Source: Kineococcus mangrovi (lineage in GTDB: Bacteria > Actinomycetota > Actinomycetes > Actinomycetales > Kineococcaceae). From it: a stretch of 64,000 nucleotides of DNA. Below the pieces are notes generated by a model, which had not been told where the DNA came from, made no database searches, and saw nothing but the letters and a program-made list of their open reading frames with translations. This document shows positions 15,979-24,180 of this stretch, piece after piece. The DNA is taken from NCBI RefSeq assembly GCF_041320705.1, contig NZ_JBGGTQ010000005.1, positions 124,001-188,000 on the forward strand, read 5' to 3'. The translations under genes and the position numbers were made by a program. Positions within the stretch are counted from its first letter, which is position 1, and every line of letters begins with the position of its first letter.

Positions 15979-17883
15979 GTGCGCCGGTTCTCCCTGCGCG
16001 ACGACAGCGGGTACGCACTCGCGTTCGTCATGATCGCGATGCTGGTCATCGCCATCACGGTCGCGACGACCATCACGATCGCCATCGCCAACACGAAGCC
16101 CGCTCGCGCCACGGCGAACTCCCAGGCCGCGCTGTCGGCCGCCCAAGCGGGCGTCGACGATTTCGTCATGCGCCTGAACGCCTGCGACACGTACTGGCGC
16201 GACGCCTGGAACGTCCAGAACGGCATCGTCCCCGCCGGCGGCCGGGTCTGCGGCACGAGCACGGACAGCCCCGCCCTCACGGGTGGCTACGGGACGACTC
16301 CGGGGACGGACGCCGCGGGAGCCGGTCGCTTCCGGTACCGGCTCGTCTCCATCCCCGACCCGTCCCTCTCCTCCGGCGGCATCCGCCTGGAGGTGACGGG
16401 GGAGTACAAGGAGGAGACCCGCCGCATCACGGTCGACCTGCGCAAGGAGGGGTTCCTGCGCTACATCTACTACACGGACAAGGAGTCCTCGTCCCCGACG
16501 ATCATGGAGTCGCGGTACGGGCAGCGGACCATCACCCTGGATCGCCAAGGCTCGAACACGGCCTTCGGGACGAGTACCGCGAGCGGCAGCAGCTACATCT
16601 CCAGGCTCGAGTACTCGGGTATCGGCAACGCCTCCCTGTGCGGGAACTACTACTACTTCGACGGCTCCGGTTCTGTCCGTCGTGCTGCCAGCGACAGCAG
16701 CACAAACTTCTCGGCCAAGACCCTGCCCGAGACCGCGACCGCCTACTGGAACTCAGGCGCCTACGCGGGGCAGTGGACGATCAACCGGAGCTGCGAGATC
16801 CAGTTCGGCCCGAACGACGCCATCCGCGGCAAGCTCTACTCCAAGGATGCCCTGTACCTGGGTGGCAACAGCTCCAGCAAGCCGCGGTTCGACGGGGAGG
16901 CCCTCTCGTTCTGGCAGCCGAGCTACTCGCCCGCTCCGCGCCCCAACGCGCCGTGGCGGGACTCCTCCTCGGCTTCCGGGTACGACCCCGACGGTCAGGC
17001 ACCGGCCACCACGACGCAGGCCGTCGACCTGCCCCCGACGAACGACCAGCTCAAGCAGGTCGCCACGTCCGGCGGCTGCGTCTACAGCGGACCCACCAAG
17101 ATCGTCATGCGTGCGGACGGCAGGTACGACGTCACGAGTCCGCGGACCACCACGAGTTCCGTCTCCTGCGGTTCTGGCCTGGCAACGGGTACGCGCACGG
17201 TGACGGGTCCGGCCAACGGCGTCATCTACGTCGACTCCTGGAACGGCGGCTGCACCGACCCGACGGCATCGGGAGCGGCGTCCCAGAAGCTCTTCGGCCT
17301 CTACCCCGTCACGGGGGACATCACGCGGTACACCTGCCGCGACGGGGACGCCTTCGTCGAGGGCACGGTCAAGGGCCGGTACACGATCGCCAGCGCCAAC
17401 CGCGTCATCGTGACCAACAACGTGCGGTACGCGGCCGGCCAGAGCGCCTCCGGGACGGACGTCCTCGGTCTGATCTCCGGCTCCGGCAACGTCGAGGTCT
17501 ACCACCCCGTCGGGTGCACCAACGGCGCCGGCGCCAGTGCGGGCACCTGCGTGAACGACGCCCCGGACTTCGGCCTGGGGTCGGCGACCCAGTTCGCCAA
17601 CCTGAGCGGGTCGATCACCGACCCCGTCATCCACGCGGCACTGCTATCCGTCGGCGGGTCCTTCACCGTGCAGAACTACGACAAGGGCCAGGCCCTGGGG
17701 ACGCTGTCCGTGTTCGGCGGCATCTACCAGCGGCAGCGCGGGGCGGTGGCCCTGTCGGGGTCGACCGGTTACATCAAAGACTACGTGTACGACGCGAAGC
17801 TGGTGTCGGCCCCGCCGCCGTCGTTCATCCAGCCGGCATCGGACCCCTGGTTGGTGGCTTCCTTCAGCGAGGATCAGCGGTGA
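15979..17883 (+). CDS. Large PilX-like pilus assembly protein
   Basis: 634 residues, GTG start 3 bases after the preceding stop. The N-terminus DDSGYALAFVMIAMLVIAITV is a prepilin-like segment (Gly11 then a hydrophobic helix) without Glu5, as in PilX-type proteins. A very long periplasmic/surface region follows, rich in Gly, Ser, Thr and Tyr with predicted beta structure. It has scattered Cys residues and segments such as VIYVDSWNGGC and DTVKGRYTIA-like repeats that resemble the polymer-like DUF7305 tail seen in actinobacterial and deltaproteobacterial PilX proteins (from memory). Length is far beyond classical PilX (~200 aa). The stop overlaps the pilD start (GTGA). Confidence 0.8.
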   Translation: MRRFSLRDDSGYALAFVMIAMLVIAITVATTITIAIANTKPARATANSQAALSAAQAGVDDFVMRLNACDTYWRDAWNVQNGIVPAGGRVCGTSTDSPALTGGYGTTPGTDAAGAGRFRYRLVSIPDPSLSSGGIRLEVTGEYKEETRRITVDLRKEGFLRYIYYTDKESSSPTIMESRYGQRTITLDRQGSNTAFGTSTASGSSYISRLEYSGIGNASLCGNYYYFDGSGSVRRAASDSSTNFSAKTLPETATAYWNSGAYAGQWTINRSCEIQFGPNDAIRGKLYSKDALYLGGNSSSKPRFDGEALSFWQPSYSPAPRPNAPWRDSSSASGYDPDGQAPATTTQAVDLPPTNDQLKQVATSGGCVYSGPTKIVMRADGRYDVTSPRTTTSSVSCGSGLATGTRTVTGPANGVIYVDSWNGGCTDPTASGAASQKLFGLYPVTGDITRYTCRDGDAFVEGTVKGRYTIASANRVIVTNNVRYAAGQSASGTDVLGLISGSGNVEVYHPVGCTNGAGASAGTCVNDAPDFGLGSATQFANLSGSITDPVIHAALLSVGGSFTVQNYDKGQALGTLSVFGGIYQRQRGAVALSGSTGYIKDYVYDAKLVSAPPPSFIQPASDPWLVASFSEDQR

Positions 17884-18668
17884 TCCTCCTGGTCACCCTG
17901 TCCGCTCTCCTCGGTCTCGCCGTCGGGTCGTTCCTCAACGTCGTCGTGCACCGCGTTCCCGCAGGACGAAGCGTGGTGAGACCGTCGAGCCGGTGTCCAG
18001 GATGTGACCGGGGGATCCTGCGCCGCGACAACGTCCCCGTCCTGTCGTGGCTGGTGCTGCGCGGCAGGTGCAGGCACTGCGGGACGGGTATCTCCGTGCG
18101 CTACCCCGTCGTGGAGCTCCTCACGGGCCTGCTCTTCGCGGCGGTGGCTTGGCAGGTCGGCCTCTCGTGGGCCTTGCCGGCCTACCTCTACCTCACGGCC
18201 ATCGCCGTCGCCCTGTCGGCGATCGACCTCGACGTCCACCGGCTTCCCGACGCCATCGTGCTGCCCTCGTACCTCGTCACCTCGGTCCTCCTTCTCGTCG
18301 CAAGTCTGGGAACCGGCGACTGGTACGCGCTGGTACGTGCGCTGGTCGGCGGCGTCGCCCTCCTGGCCGTCTACTTCGCGCTGTTCGTGGTCAGACCGGG
18401 GGGGATGGGGTTCGGCGACGTGAAGCTGGCCGGTGTCCTCGGACTGTACCTGGGCTGGCTCGGCTGGTCCGAACTCCTCGTCGGCGCCTTCCTCGCCTTC
18501 CTCGTCGGAGGTGTGGTCAGCATCGGCCTGGTCGCCTTCGGGCGCGCGGGGCGGAGATCCCGCATCCCGTTCGGCCCGTTCATGCTCCTGGGTGCTGTGA
18601 CGGCGGTCTTCGCCGGCGCTGCGCTCGGGCAGTGGTACGTCGGGCTGTTCGGCCTGACCGCCGCCTGA
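17880..18668 (+). CDS. pilD: Type IV prepilin peptidase / N-methyltransferase PilD
   Basis: 262-residue polytopic membrane aspartyl protease that cleaves prepilin leaders and methylates the new N-terminus. GTG start overlaps the preceding stop. It keeps the cytoplasmic zinc domain with two CxxC pairs (C39/C42 and C64/C67) and the GSFLNVVVHRVP block. Catalytic aspartates lie in SAIDLDVHRLPD (about 115-122) and in the GxGD motif GFGDVKLAG near 176-180. About eight hydrophobic helices. It follows its likely substrates directly and precedes the pilM promoter. A prepilin peptidase beside aroE also occurs in mycobacteria (Rv2551c region, from memory). Confidence 0.95.
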   Translation: MILLVTLSALLGLAVGSFLNVVVHRVPAGRSVVRPSSRCPGCDRGILRRDNVPVLSWLVLRGRCRHCGTGISVRYPVVELLTGLLFAAVAWQVGLSWALPAYLYLTAIAVALSAIDLDVHRLPDAIVLPSYLVTSVLLLVASLGTGDWYALVRALVGGVALLAVYFALFVVRPGGMGFGDVKLAGVLGLYLGWLGWSELLVGAFLAFLVGGVVSIGLVAFGRAGRRSRIPFGPFMLLGAVTAVFAGAALGQWYVGLFGLTAA

Positions 18669-18697
18669 AACGACCTCATTCACCACCCACACGAGGT

Positions 18698-18724
18698 CTC
18701 AAGCTGCCCTCATGGGCTACCGAT
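18698..18724 (+). promoter_or_regulatory. Candidate FliA/WhiG-type promoter of pilMNO (CTCA-N17-ACCGAT)
   Basis: CTCA at 18698-18701 and ACCGAT at 18719-18724, spacing 17; extended match CTCAAGCTG with the pilin promoter. The pilM GTG is 56 bases downstream. Confidence 0.55.
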
Positions 18725-18780
18725 CATCACCACAGACCATGCTGGCCCGGCGAATGCCGGCTGAACCTGAAGGGGGCGAC

Positions 18781-19824
18781 GTGCCTGGACGCAACGCCAT
18801 CGGCCTGGACATCGGGACGTCGGGTGTTCGCGCCGCCGAGCTGTCCTACGGCAAGAACGGCATCACGCTCGAGAAGTTCGGCCAGGTCGCCCTGCCCGAG
18901 GGTGCCGTGCGTGACGGAGAAGTCGTCGACCGCGCTGTCGTGGCCGACGCTCTGCGCACCTTGTGGAAGGCTAGCGGTTTCAAGGGCAAGGACGTCGCCC
19001 TGGGGGTGGCGAACCAGCGCGTCGTGGTGCGTCAGGTCGACCTCCCGTGGTTGCCGGCCAAGGAGTTGAAGGCGGCCTTGCCGCTGCAGGTCCAGGACTA
19101 CCTGCCCATGCCTGTCGCCGACTGCATCCTGGACTTCCACCCGGTCACCGAACTCCAGGAGGACGGCGGCCGGAAGCTGCGGGGGCTGCTGGTCGCTGCT
19201 GCCCGTGACATGGTGATGGCCAATGTCGACGCCGTGCGCGCAGCAGGTCTGCGAGCGAGGTCGGTCGACCTCACGTCCTTCGCCGTCCTCCGCGCCGTCG
19301 GTCAGGTGCACGGTGACGTCGCCACCGAGGCGCTCGTCGACATCGGCGCCCGGGTGAGCAACCTCGTCGTCCACTCGGCCGGCGCCCCCCGGTTCGTGCG
19401 CGTCCTCCTCTCCGGGGGCCAGGACGTGACCGACGCCATCGCCGAGCGCCTCGGCCTGCCCGGGAACGTCGCCGAAGCCGTCAAGCGGCGGACCGAGGAC
19501 GTCTCGGACGCGGAGCAGGACCTCGCGCGGTCCGCCGTCGACCTGATGGTCGAGGTGTTCGTCGACGAGATCCGTTCGTCCCTCGACTACTACGGCGCCG
19601 CCAACCCGCAGTTCCGCATCGAACGCCTCGTCCTCACCGGTGGCGGCTCCCTGCTCGAGGGGATCGCCGAGCGCCTCCAGGCCGCCAGTCGCGTGCCTGT
19701 CGTGTGGGGCGACGCGATCGCTCCCCTGCACGTGGGGAACACCGGGCTCGACGAGTCCCAGCTCGCCAGCATCCAGACTCTCGCCGCCGTCCCGGTCGGC
19801 CTCGCGCTCGGAGCGATCTCATGA
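18781..19824 (+). CDS. pilM: Type IV pilus biogenesis protein PilM (actin-like ATPase)
   Basis: 347-residue cytoplasmic FtsA/MreB-fold protein that docks to the PilN N-terminus and couples PilT/PilB to the platform. GTG start after AAGGGGG. Phosphate-1 motif AIGLDIGTSGVRAAEL at the N-terminus, LPLQVQDYLPMP (typical PilM), a second phosphate block ALVDIGARVSNLVVHS and the adenosine motif LVLTGGGSLLEGIAERL. The stop overlaps pilN (ATGA), giving the standard pilM-N-O order. Confidence 0.95.
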   Translation: MPGRNAIGLDIGTSGVRAAELSYGKNGITLEKFGQVALPEGAVRDGEVVDRAVVADALRTLWKASGFKGKDVALGVANQRVVVRQVDLPWLPAKELKAALPLQVQDYLPMPVADCILDFHPVTELQEDGGRKLRGLLVAAARDMVMANVDAVRAAGLRARSVDLTSFAVLRAVGQVHGDVATEALVDIGARVSNLVVHSAGAPRFVRVLLSGGQDVTDAIAERLGLPGNVAEAVKRRTEDVSDAEQDLARSAVDLMVEVFVDEIRSSLDYYGAANPQFRIERLVLTGGGSLLEGIAERLQAASRVPVVWGDAIAPLHVGNTGLDESQLASIQTLAAVPVGLALGAIS

Positions 19825-20471
19825 GTTTCCAGACCCTCGAGGCGGTGGCTACCCGCCACGACACGGCGCGCGTCGACCTCCTGCCGCCCGAGATCGGACA
19901 GGCACGCGCCCTGCGGAAGCTGCAGGTGGGCCTGGGGTGCGGTGTCGTGGCGGTCGCCGTCGCAGCCGCCGCCGCGGCCCTGGTCACCCAGGGACACGTC
20001 GACGCCGCGCAGGACGCACTGGCCGCCGAGCGGGCCCGGACCCCGGCCCTCCAGCAGGAGCAGGCCGAGTACGCCGAGGTGCCGGCGGTGCTGGCGGAGG
20101 TGGCGCTCGTGGAGTCCGCCCGCGACCAGGCGCAGGCCCACGACGTGAAGCTCTACAGCCTGATGGACCAGGTGGCGGCCACCGCGCCGGCTGACCTGTC
20201 CCTCACCACCTTGACCTTCACCGTCACCGCGGGCGAGGCCGGGACCGCCGCGGCGACCGCCGGCGTGGCGACCTCCGATTCGCCCGGGACCGTCGACGTC
20301 GTCGGGGTCACGAAGAGCGAGAGCCAGGTGGCGTCGTTCATGGAGTCCCTCGACGCCCTCGACGGCATCGACGGCACGACTCTCGCCAGCACCGCCCGGG
20401 ACGAGTCCGGGGTCATCACGTTCACGCTGTCCGGTGCCCTGACGCCGGCCGCCCTCGCGCACGGCTCCTGA
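19821..20471 (+). CDS. pilN: Type IV pilus inner-membrane alignment protein PilN
   Basis: 216 residues; the ATG overlaps the pilM stop. The N-terminus contains RVDLLPPEIGQAR, the PilM-binding INLLP-like motif of PilN. One transmembrane helix follows (about 39-58, very Ala/Val-rich), then a coiled-coil-like Ala/Glu-rich segment and a small alpha/beta domain ending in GVTKSESQVASFMESLDAL. The family partner PilO is the next gene. Assignment rests on motif, topology and position more than on strong sequence identity. Confidence 0.88.
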   Translation: MSFQTLEAVATRHDTARVDLLPPEIGQARALRKLQVGLGCGVVAVAVAAAAAALVTQGHVDAAQDALAAERARTPALQQEQAEYAEVPAVLAEVALVESARDQAQAHDVKLYSLMDQVAATAPADLSLTTLTFTVTAGEAGTAAATAGVATSDSPGTVDVVGVTKSESQVASFMESLDALDGIDGTTLASTARDESGVITFTLSGALTPAALAHGS

Positions 20472-20493
20472 GCGGACCCGGAGGAGAGTTCCC

Positions 20494-21198
20494 ATGAGCA
20501 TCTCGAAGAGCAAGACCTGGGCCGCCGGGGCCGCTGTGCTGTCCCTCCTGGTCCTCGTGGCCACCTGGTTCCTGGTCATCGGTCCCAAGCGGGCCGAGGC
20601 CGCGGACCTCGCCACCGACACCTCGGCCGCACAGGCGCAGAACGAGCAGATCGCCCAGCAGACGGAACTCCTCAAGGCGCAGTTCGCCACGCTGCCGCAG
20701 GAGAGGGCAGCCCTCGCAGAGATCCGGTCCCAGTTCCCGTCGGCCGCCGATGTGCCCGCTCTGCTGCGCACCTTGGAGTCGTTCGCGGGTGCCACGGGGG
20801 TCACCATCACCGCGATCCAGCCCGGGGCCATCGCCCCCTACTCGCCCACCGGCGCCGATGCCAGCACAGCTGTGGCCCCCGCAGCGACCCCCGGTGGCCT
20901 GTCGGCCATCCCCCTCACGCTGACCGTCTCGGGGACCTTCGCACAGACCGAACTGTTCGTGAAGCAAGCGCAGGCCGACATGAAGCGGTACTTCCTGCTC
21001 GACACGGTCGCGCTGTCCACCGACCAGAACGCCGGCGCGTCCGGGGCGACCTCCTCGGTGACGAGCACGATCGGCGGGAAGGTCTTCGTCCTGCCCGACA
21101 CCGCTGCCAGCGCCGCACCCGTCGGTGACGGCGCCTCGACCACTGTCACCTCCAACGCTCAGACGCCGGTCGCCGGCGACTCGGCCCCGACGAACTGA
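20494..21198 (+). CDS. pilO: Type IV pilus inner-membrane alignment protein PilO
   Basis: 234 residues, ATG preceded by GGAGGAGAG. Short cytoplasmic N-terminus, one TM helix (about 8-30), a coiled coil (AQNEQIAQQTELLKAQF), then the PilO ferredoxin-like core: QFPSAADVPALLRTLESFA, GVTITAIQPG, and LTLTVSGTFAQTELFVKQAQ. The C-terminal ~40 residues are low-complexity Ser/Thr/Ala. It would heterodimerise with PilN to link the platform to outer components. Confidence 0.9.
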   Translation: MSISKSKTWAAGAAVLSLLVLVATWFLVIGPKRAEAADLATDTSAAQAQNEQIAQQTELLKAQFATLPQERAALAEIRSQFPSAADVPALLRTLESFAGATGVTITAIQPGAIAPYSPTGADASTAVAPAATPGGLSAIPLTLTVSGTFAQTELFVKQAQADMKRYFLLDTVALSTDQNAGASGATSSVTSTIGGKVFVLPDTAASAAPVGDGASTTVTSNAQTPVAGDSAPTN

Positions 21199-21209
21199 GG
21201 GACGACGCC

Positions 21210-22280
21210 ATGAGTTCCCCGAACCCCTCCGAAGAGCCCACCGCGGTGGTCGACGGCGCTCCCGACGCAGCGGGAGGTGCCCGGCACCTCGATCCCAGGA
21301 CGCTGCGCACCGCCCTCGCCGCCCTGGCCGGGATTGCCGTCATCGGTGGCGGAGCGCTCGGTTTCGCCTGGCTGGGAACGGCCCCCAGCGGGGCTGCTGC
21401 GGTCACCGTCGGCACAGTGCCGCTCCCCGCCGTCACGAGCGCGCCGTCCGGAACCGCGACGAACTCCGCGTTCAGCGTCGCCGGCCGGGACATCTTCGCG
21501 CCCACGGTGGCGCCGCGTGACGGGGTCAGCAGCTCCGGGCTGACCGTCGAGGACGCCCCCGACACCGTCGACGCCGTCGTCACCGGGAACCCCACCGCGC
21601 AGACCGCCGGGGGCACCGGGTCGCTCACCTCCTCGGGTTCTGTGGCCTCGACCGGTACTGGTGCTGCCACGGTGAAGCCGTCGGCGTCGACCAGCGGGAC
21701 ACCCACGGGGAGCCCGTCGTCGAGCGCTACCCCGCTGCCCACCACCTCTCCCGTCAGCACCGCCCCCTCCGCGTCCACCGCCCCGGGCTGGGAGGTCGCC
21801 GCGTACACCTACACCGGCGTCCCCGCCGAGGGGAAGACCGGCAACTTCGTCGTCGCGACCACCAGTGGTCACGGCGGTTACACCACGACGCTCCTCGACG
21901 GCCAGAAGCTCTACCCCGCCGCCATCACCTTCCGAGGCGACGTCGGCGGGTCGGCGTGGATCTCCTCCGACCGAGGGGTCCCGCAGGGCTGGCTCGTCCC
22001 CTCCGGGCAGGACGTCCCGGCCGCTGCGCTCGGGAAGACGACGGGCACCGTGCGCGTCGTCGGCCTGCTCAACGACTCCGTGTACTTCGTCCAGGTTGAT
22101 CGCAGGCCCTCCCTGAAGGTGAAGGTCGGTGACGCGATCGAGGGGACCCCCTTCACGTTGGAGAAACCCCTGCTGGCCGGAGTCACCCTCCCCACCGAAG
22201 CCGTGGTGTTCAAGGACGGCAGCGGGGTCTCCTACTACGGCGCCGGCGGCGCCGGTGAGACCGACGGTGTCAGTTTCTGA
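21210..22280 (+). CDS. Hypothetical membrane-anchored protein in the PilP position of the pilus operon
   Basis: 356 residues, not assigned to a named family. Cytoplasmic N-terminus (~33 aa), one TM helix (about 34-57), then a ~120-residue Ser/Thr/Gly/Pro-rich linker. The C-terminal domain is folded from about residue 192: GWEVAAYTYTGVPAEGKTGNFVVATTS, then GTVRVVGLLNDSVYFVQVD, LKVKVGDAIEGTPFTLEK and TEAVVFKDGSGVSYYG. The last blocks resemble the small beta domain of PilP/GspC (a secretin-coupling fold in diderms), fitting its place after pilO. In a monoderm it may instead organise the wall channel. Eleven bases separate it from pilO. Confidence 0.75.
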   Translation: MSSPNPSEEPTAVVDGAPDAAGGARHLDPRTLRTALAALAGIAVIGGGALGFAWLGTAPSGAAAVTVGTVPLPAVTSAPSGTATNSAFSVAGRDIFAPTVAPRDGVSSSGLTVEDAPDTVDAVVTGNPTAQTAGGTGSLTSSGSVASTGTGAATVKPSASTSGTPTGSPSSSATPLPTTSPVSTAPSASTAPGWEVAAYTYTGVPAEGKTGNFVVATTSGHGGYTTTLLDGQKLYPAAITFRGDVGGSAWISSDRGVPQGWLVPSGQDVPAAALGKTTGTVRVVGLLNDSVYFVQVDRRPSLKVKVGDAIEGTPFTLEKPLLAGVTLPTEAVVFKDGSGVSYYGAGGAGETDGVSF

Positions 22281-22329
22281 GGCTCCGGCCTCGTCGCTCC
22301 TCCCACGACCGGCAGCCTGGAGGCTCCAG

Positions 22330-23730
22330 ATGTCCCACCCCACCCACCGGCGCGCGACCCGCGCCGTCGTGGCGACCGCGCTGGCCGCCGCGTCCGTCGC
22401 CGTGGCTGTCCTTCCTGCCCAGGCGACCCCGATCCGTGCTCACCAGACGTACGGTGCGGACCGCTACCTCACCTCGCTGGTGCTGGAGGACGGCGCTTTC
22501 GACACGGCGTTCCTCGTCACCGGCGAGGACTTCCCCGACGGTCTGGCCGCGGGGGCGGTGGCCGGCTCGCTGGGCGCGAACGTCTACCTGTCGCCGCGGG
22601 GGCAGGTCACCCCGGAGATCCGTCAGCGCCTGGGGTACTACCGCAACATCGTGGTCATGGGCAGCGAGACCGCCCTCAGCGCCGACGTGTGGACGTGGCT
22701 GCAGCAGAACACCCGCGCGCACCTGCACCGGGTCGCCGGCGCGGACCGGTACGGCACGGCGGCCGAGCTCGCGACCTGGGCTCACCCCCAAGGTGCGGAC
22801 CATGTCATCGTAGTGACCGGCACGAACTACGCCGATGCGCTGTCGGGCGCTGCGGCCGGGGCGAAGACCGACGCCCCGGTGCTGCTGGTCCGTCCGGACG
22901 GAGTTCCCGAGCAGACCGCCGCAGCCCTGACGGCGCTCAAGCCGGGCCGTGTCACGGTCCTCGGTTCCGAGGCCGCCGTCCCGCGGGCCGTCTACGACAG
23001 CCTGGCCCAGCTCGCGCCCGCCGCGACCTTCCAGCGCCTGGCCGGTGCCGACCGCTACGCCACCGCCGTGGAGGTCGCGAAGGCGTTCTTCACGCCCGGC
23101 GACACCCAGCGCGCGGTGCTCGTCTCCGGTGCCAGCTGGGCCGACGGCGTGACCGCGGGTGCCTACGCCGGTCGTCGTGGTGCCCCGCTCCTGCTGACCC
23201 CGGCCACGTGCGTTCCCCAGGTGGTCAACCTGGAGATCGAGGCGCTGGGCGTCGTCTCGCTCGACGCGGTGGGGGGCCCCACGGTCCTGTCCGAGGACGC
23301 CCGCAAGCGGACGTCCTGCGAAGCCGGGCCGAAGACCTACCTGGACGAGCTGGCGGCACCGACGGGCAACGCCCGTTTCCTGTCCGACCACGCCACCATC
23401 GACGGTGTGTTCTACCCGCGGTCGATCTCCTACGACACCGACCCCCGTAACTCTGAGTACCGCACGTGGGGCCTCACCGGGAGGTACTCCCGCTTCACCG
23501 CCACGGTGGGACTGGGTGACACCAACCAGTCGGGGCTGCGATCGACGGTCGCCGTCTACGGCGACGAGAAGCAGCTCGCCTCCGTCGCGGTGGCCGCAGG
23601 TTCGCCGGCGGTGCTGGACGTCGACGTCTCGGGTGTCCAGAACCTGAAGGTCGTGACGACCTCGTCGGACCGGACGGTGCAGGTGAGCACGGACAACAAC
23701 GTCGTCCTCGGGGACGCGGCCCTGCGCTGA
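22330..23730 (+). CDS. Secreted cell-wall-binding repeat (CWB2) protein with C-terminal NPCBM-like domain
   Basis: 466 residues. Sec signal peptide (RRATRAVVATALAAASVAVA ... AQA, cleaved near residue 32). Three CWB2 repeats follow, with the marker sequences YGADRYLTS, VAGADRYGTA and LAGADRYATA and their VLVTG/VVTGTNYADALS/VLVSGASWADGV companions. The C-terminal ~120 residues (IDGVFYPRSISYDT, GRYSRFTATVGLGDT, LDVDVSGVQNLKVV) look like an NPCBM/NEW2 carbohydrate-binding domain. CWB2 domains bind wall polymers non-covalently. The ATG start is 49 bases after the previous gene with no clear separate promoter, so it may be a pilus-operon surface protein. Confidence 0.9.
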   Translation: MSHPTHRRATRAVVATALAAASVAVAVLPAQATPIRAHQTYGADRYLTSLVLEDGAFDTAFLVTGEDFPDGLAAGAVAGSLGANVYLSPRGQVTPEIRQRLGYYRNIVVMGSETALSADVWTWLQQNTRAHLHRVAGADRYGTAAELATWAHPQGADHVIVVTGTNYADALSGAAAGAKTDAPVLLVRPDGVPEQTAAALTALKPGRVTVLGSEAAVPRAVYDSLAQLAPAATFQRLAGADRYATAVEVAKAFFTPGDTQRAVLVSGASWADGVTAGAYAGRRGAPLLLTPATCVPQVVNLEIEALGVVSLDAVGGPTVLSEDARKRTSCEAGPKTYLDELAAPTGNARFLSDHATIDGVFYPRSISYDTDPRNSEYRTWGLTGRYSRFTATVGLGDTNQSGLRSTVAVYGDEKQLASVAVAAGSPAVLDVDVSGVQNLKVVTTSSDRTVQVSTDNNVVLGDAALR

Positions 23731-23876
23731 GGTGCCGGCACTCGAAGTCGCAACTCCCGTGTCGGAGGGCGTGCGGGCCATCGACGACGGTGCCGGACGC
23801 ACGGTCGCGAGGAAAGGGTGGCCGCAGGCTGGACCGGCGAGGGGCAATGGAAGCGCCGGTGCTGCCGTCTGTGCAG

Positions 23877-23909
23877 CAGGGCCCGCACCACGTCGGGGTG
23901 CGGGCCCTG
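23877..23909 (+). terminator. Hairpin terminator closing the pilus locus
   Basis: Perfect 13-bp stem CAGGGCCCGCACC / GGTGCGGGCCCTG with a 7-base loop, 147 bases after the CWB2 gene, followed by TTGCTGT. Confidence 0.8.
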
Positions 23910-24180
23910 TTGCTGTCCGGGGCGTCTGGTCGAACCGGCCCAGCTGCTGCGCGGCGCCTCGACCCGCAGGAGGGGCTCGCACCACGTTCGTCGCCTGCGG
24001 CAGGCAGAGCTCGCTTCAACTGTTCCCTCCGGTTCCACGGTGACGCCGACAGAACCGTCGGTCCGGATCCCGCACTGCTGTCAGATCCCACACTGCTGTC
24101 AACGGTCCAGCAGCCGCAGTCGGCGCAGCCGGGTCGCCTCCACGATGTCCAATGATGTCCAGGATGATGAGAGCTGAACT
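23910..24180. other. Intergenic stretch without a recognisable gene; contains an 18-bp direct repeat
   Basis: Between the pilus-locus terminator and the next gene I see no credible coding region. Positions 24066-24083 and 24084-24101 are a tandem pair of 18 bp differing at one base (GATCCCGCACTGCTGTCA and GATCCCACACTGCTGTCA). No clear promoter is visible before 24181. Confidence 0.6.
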
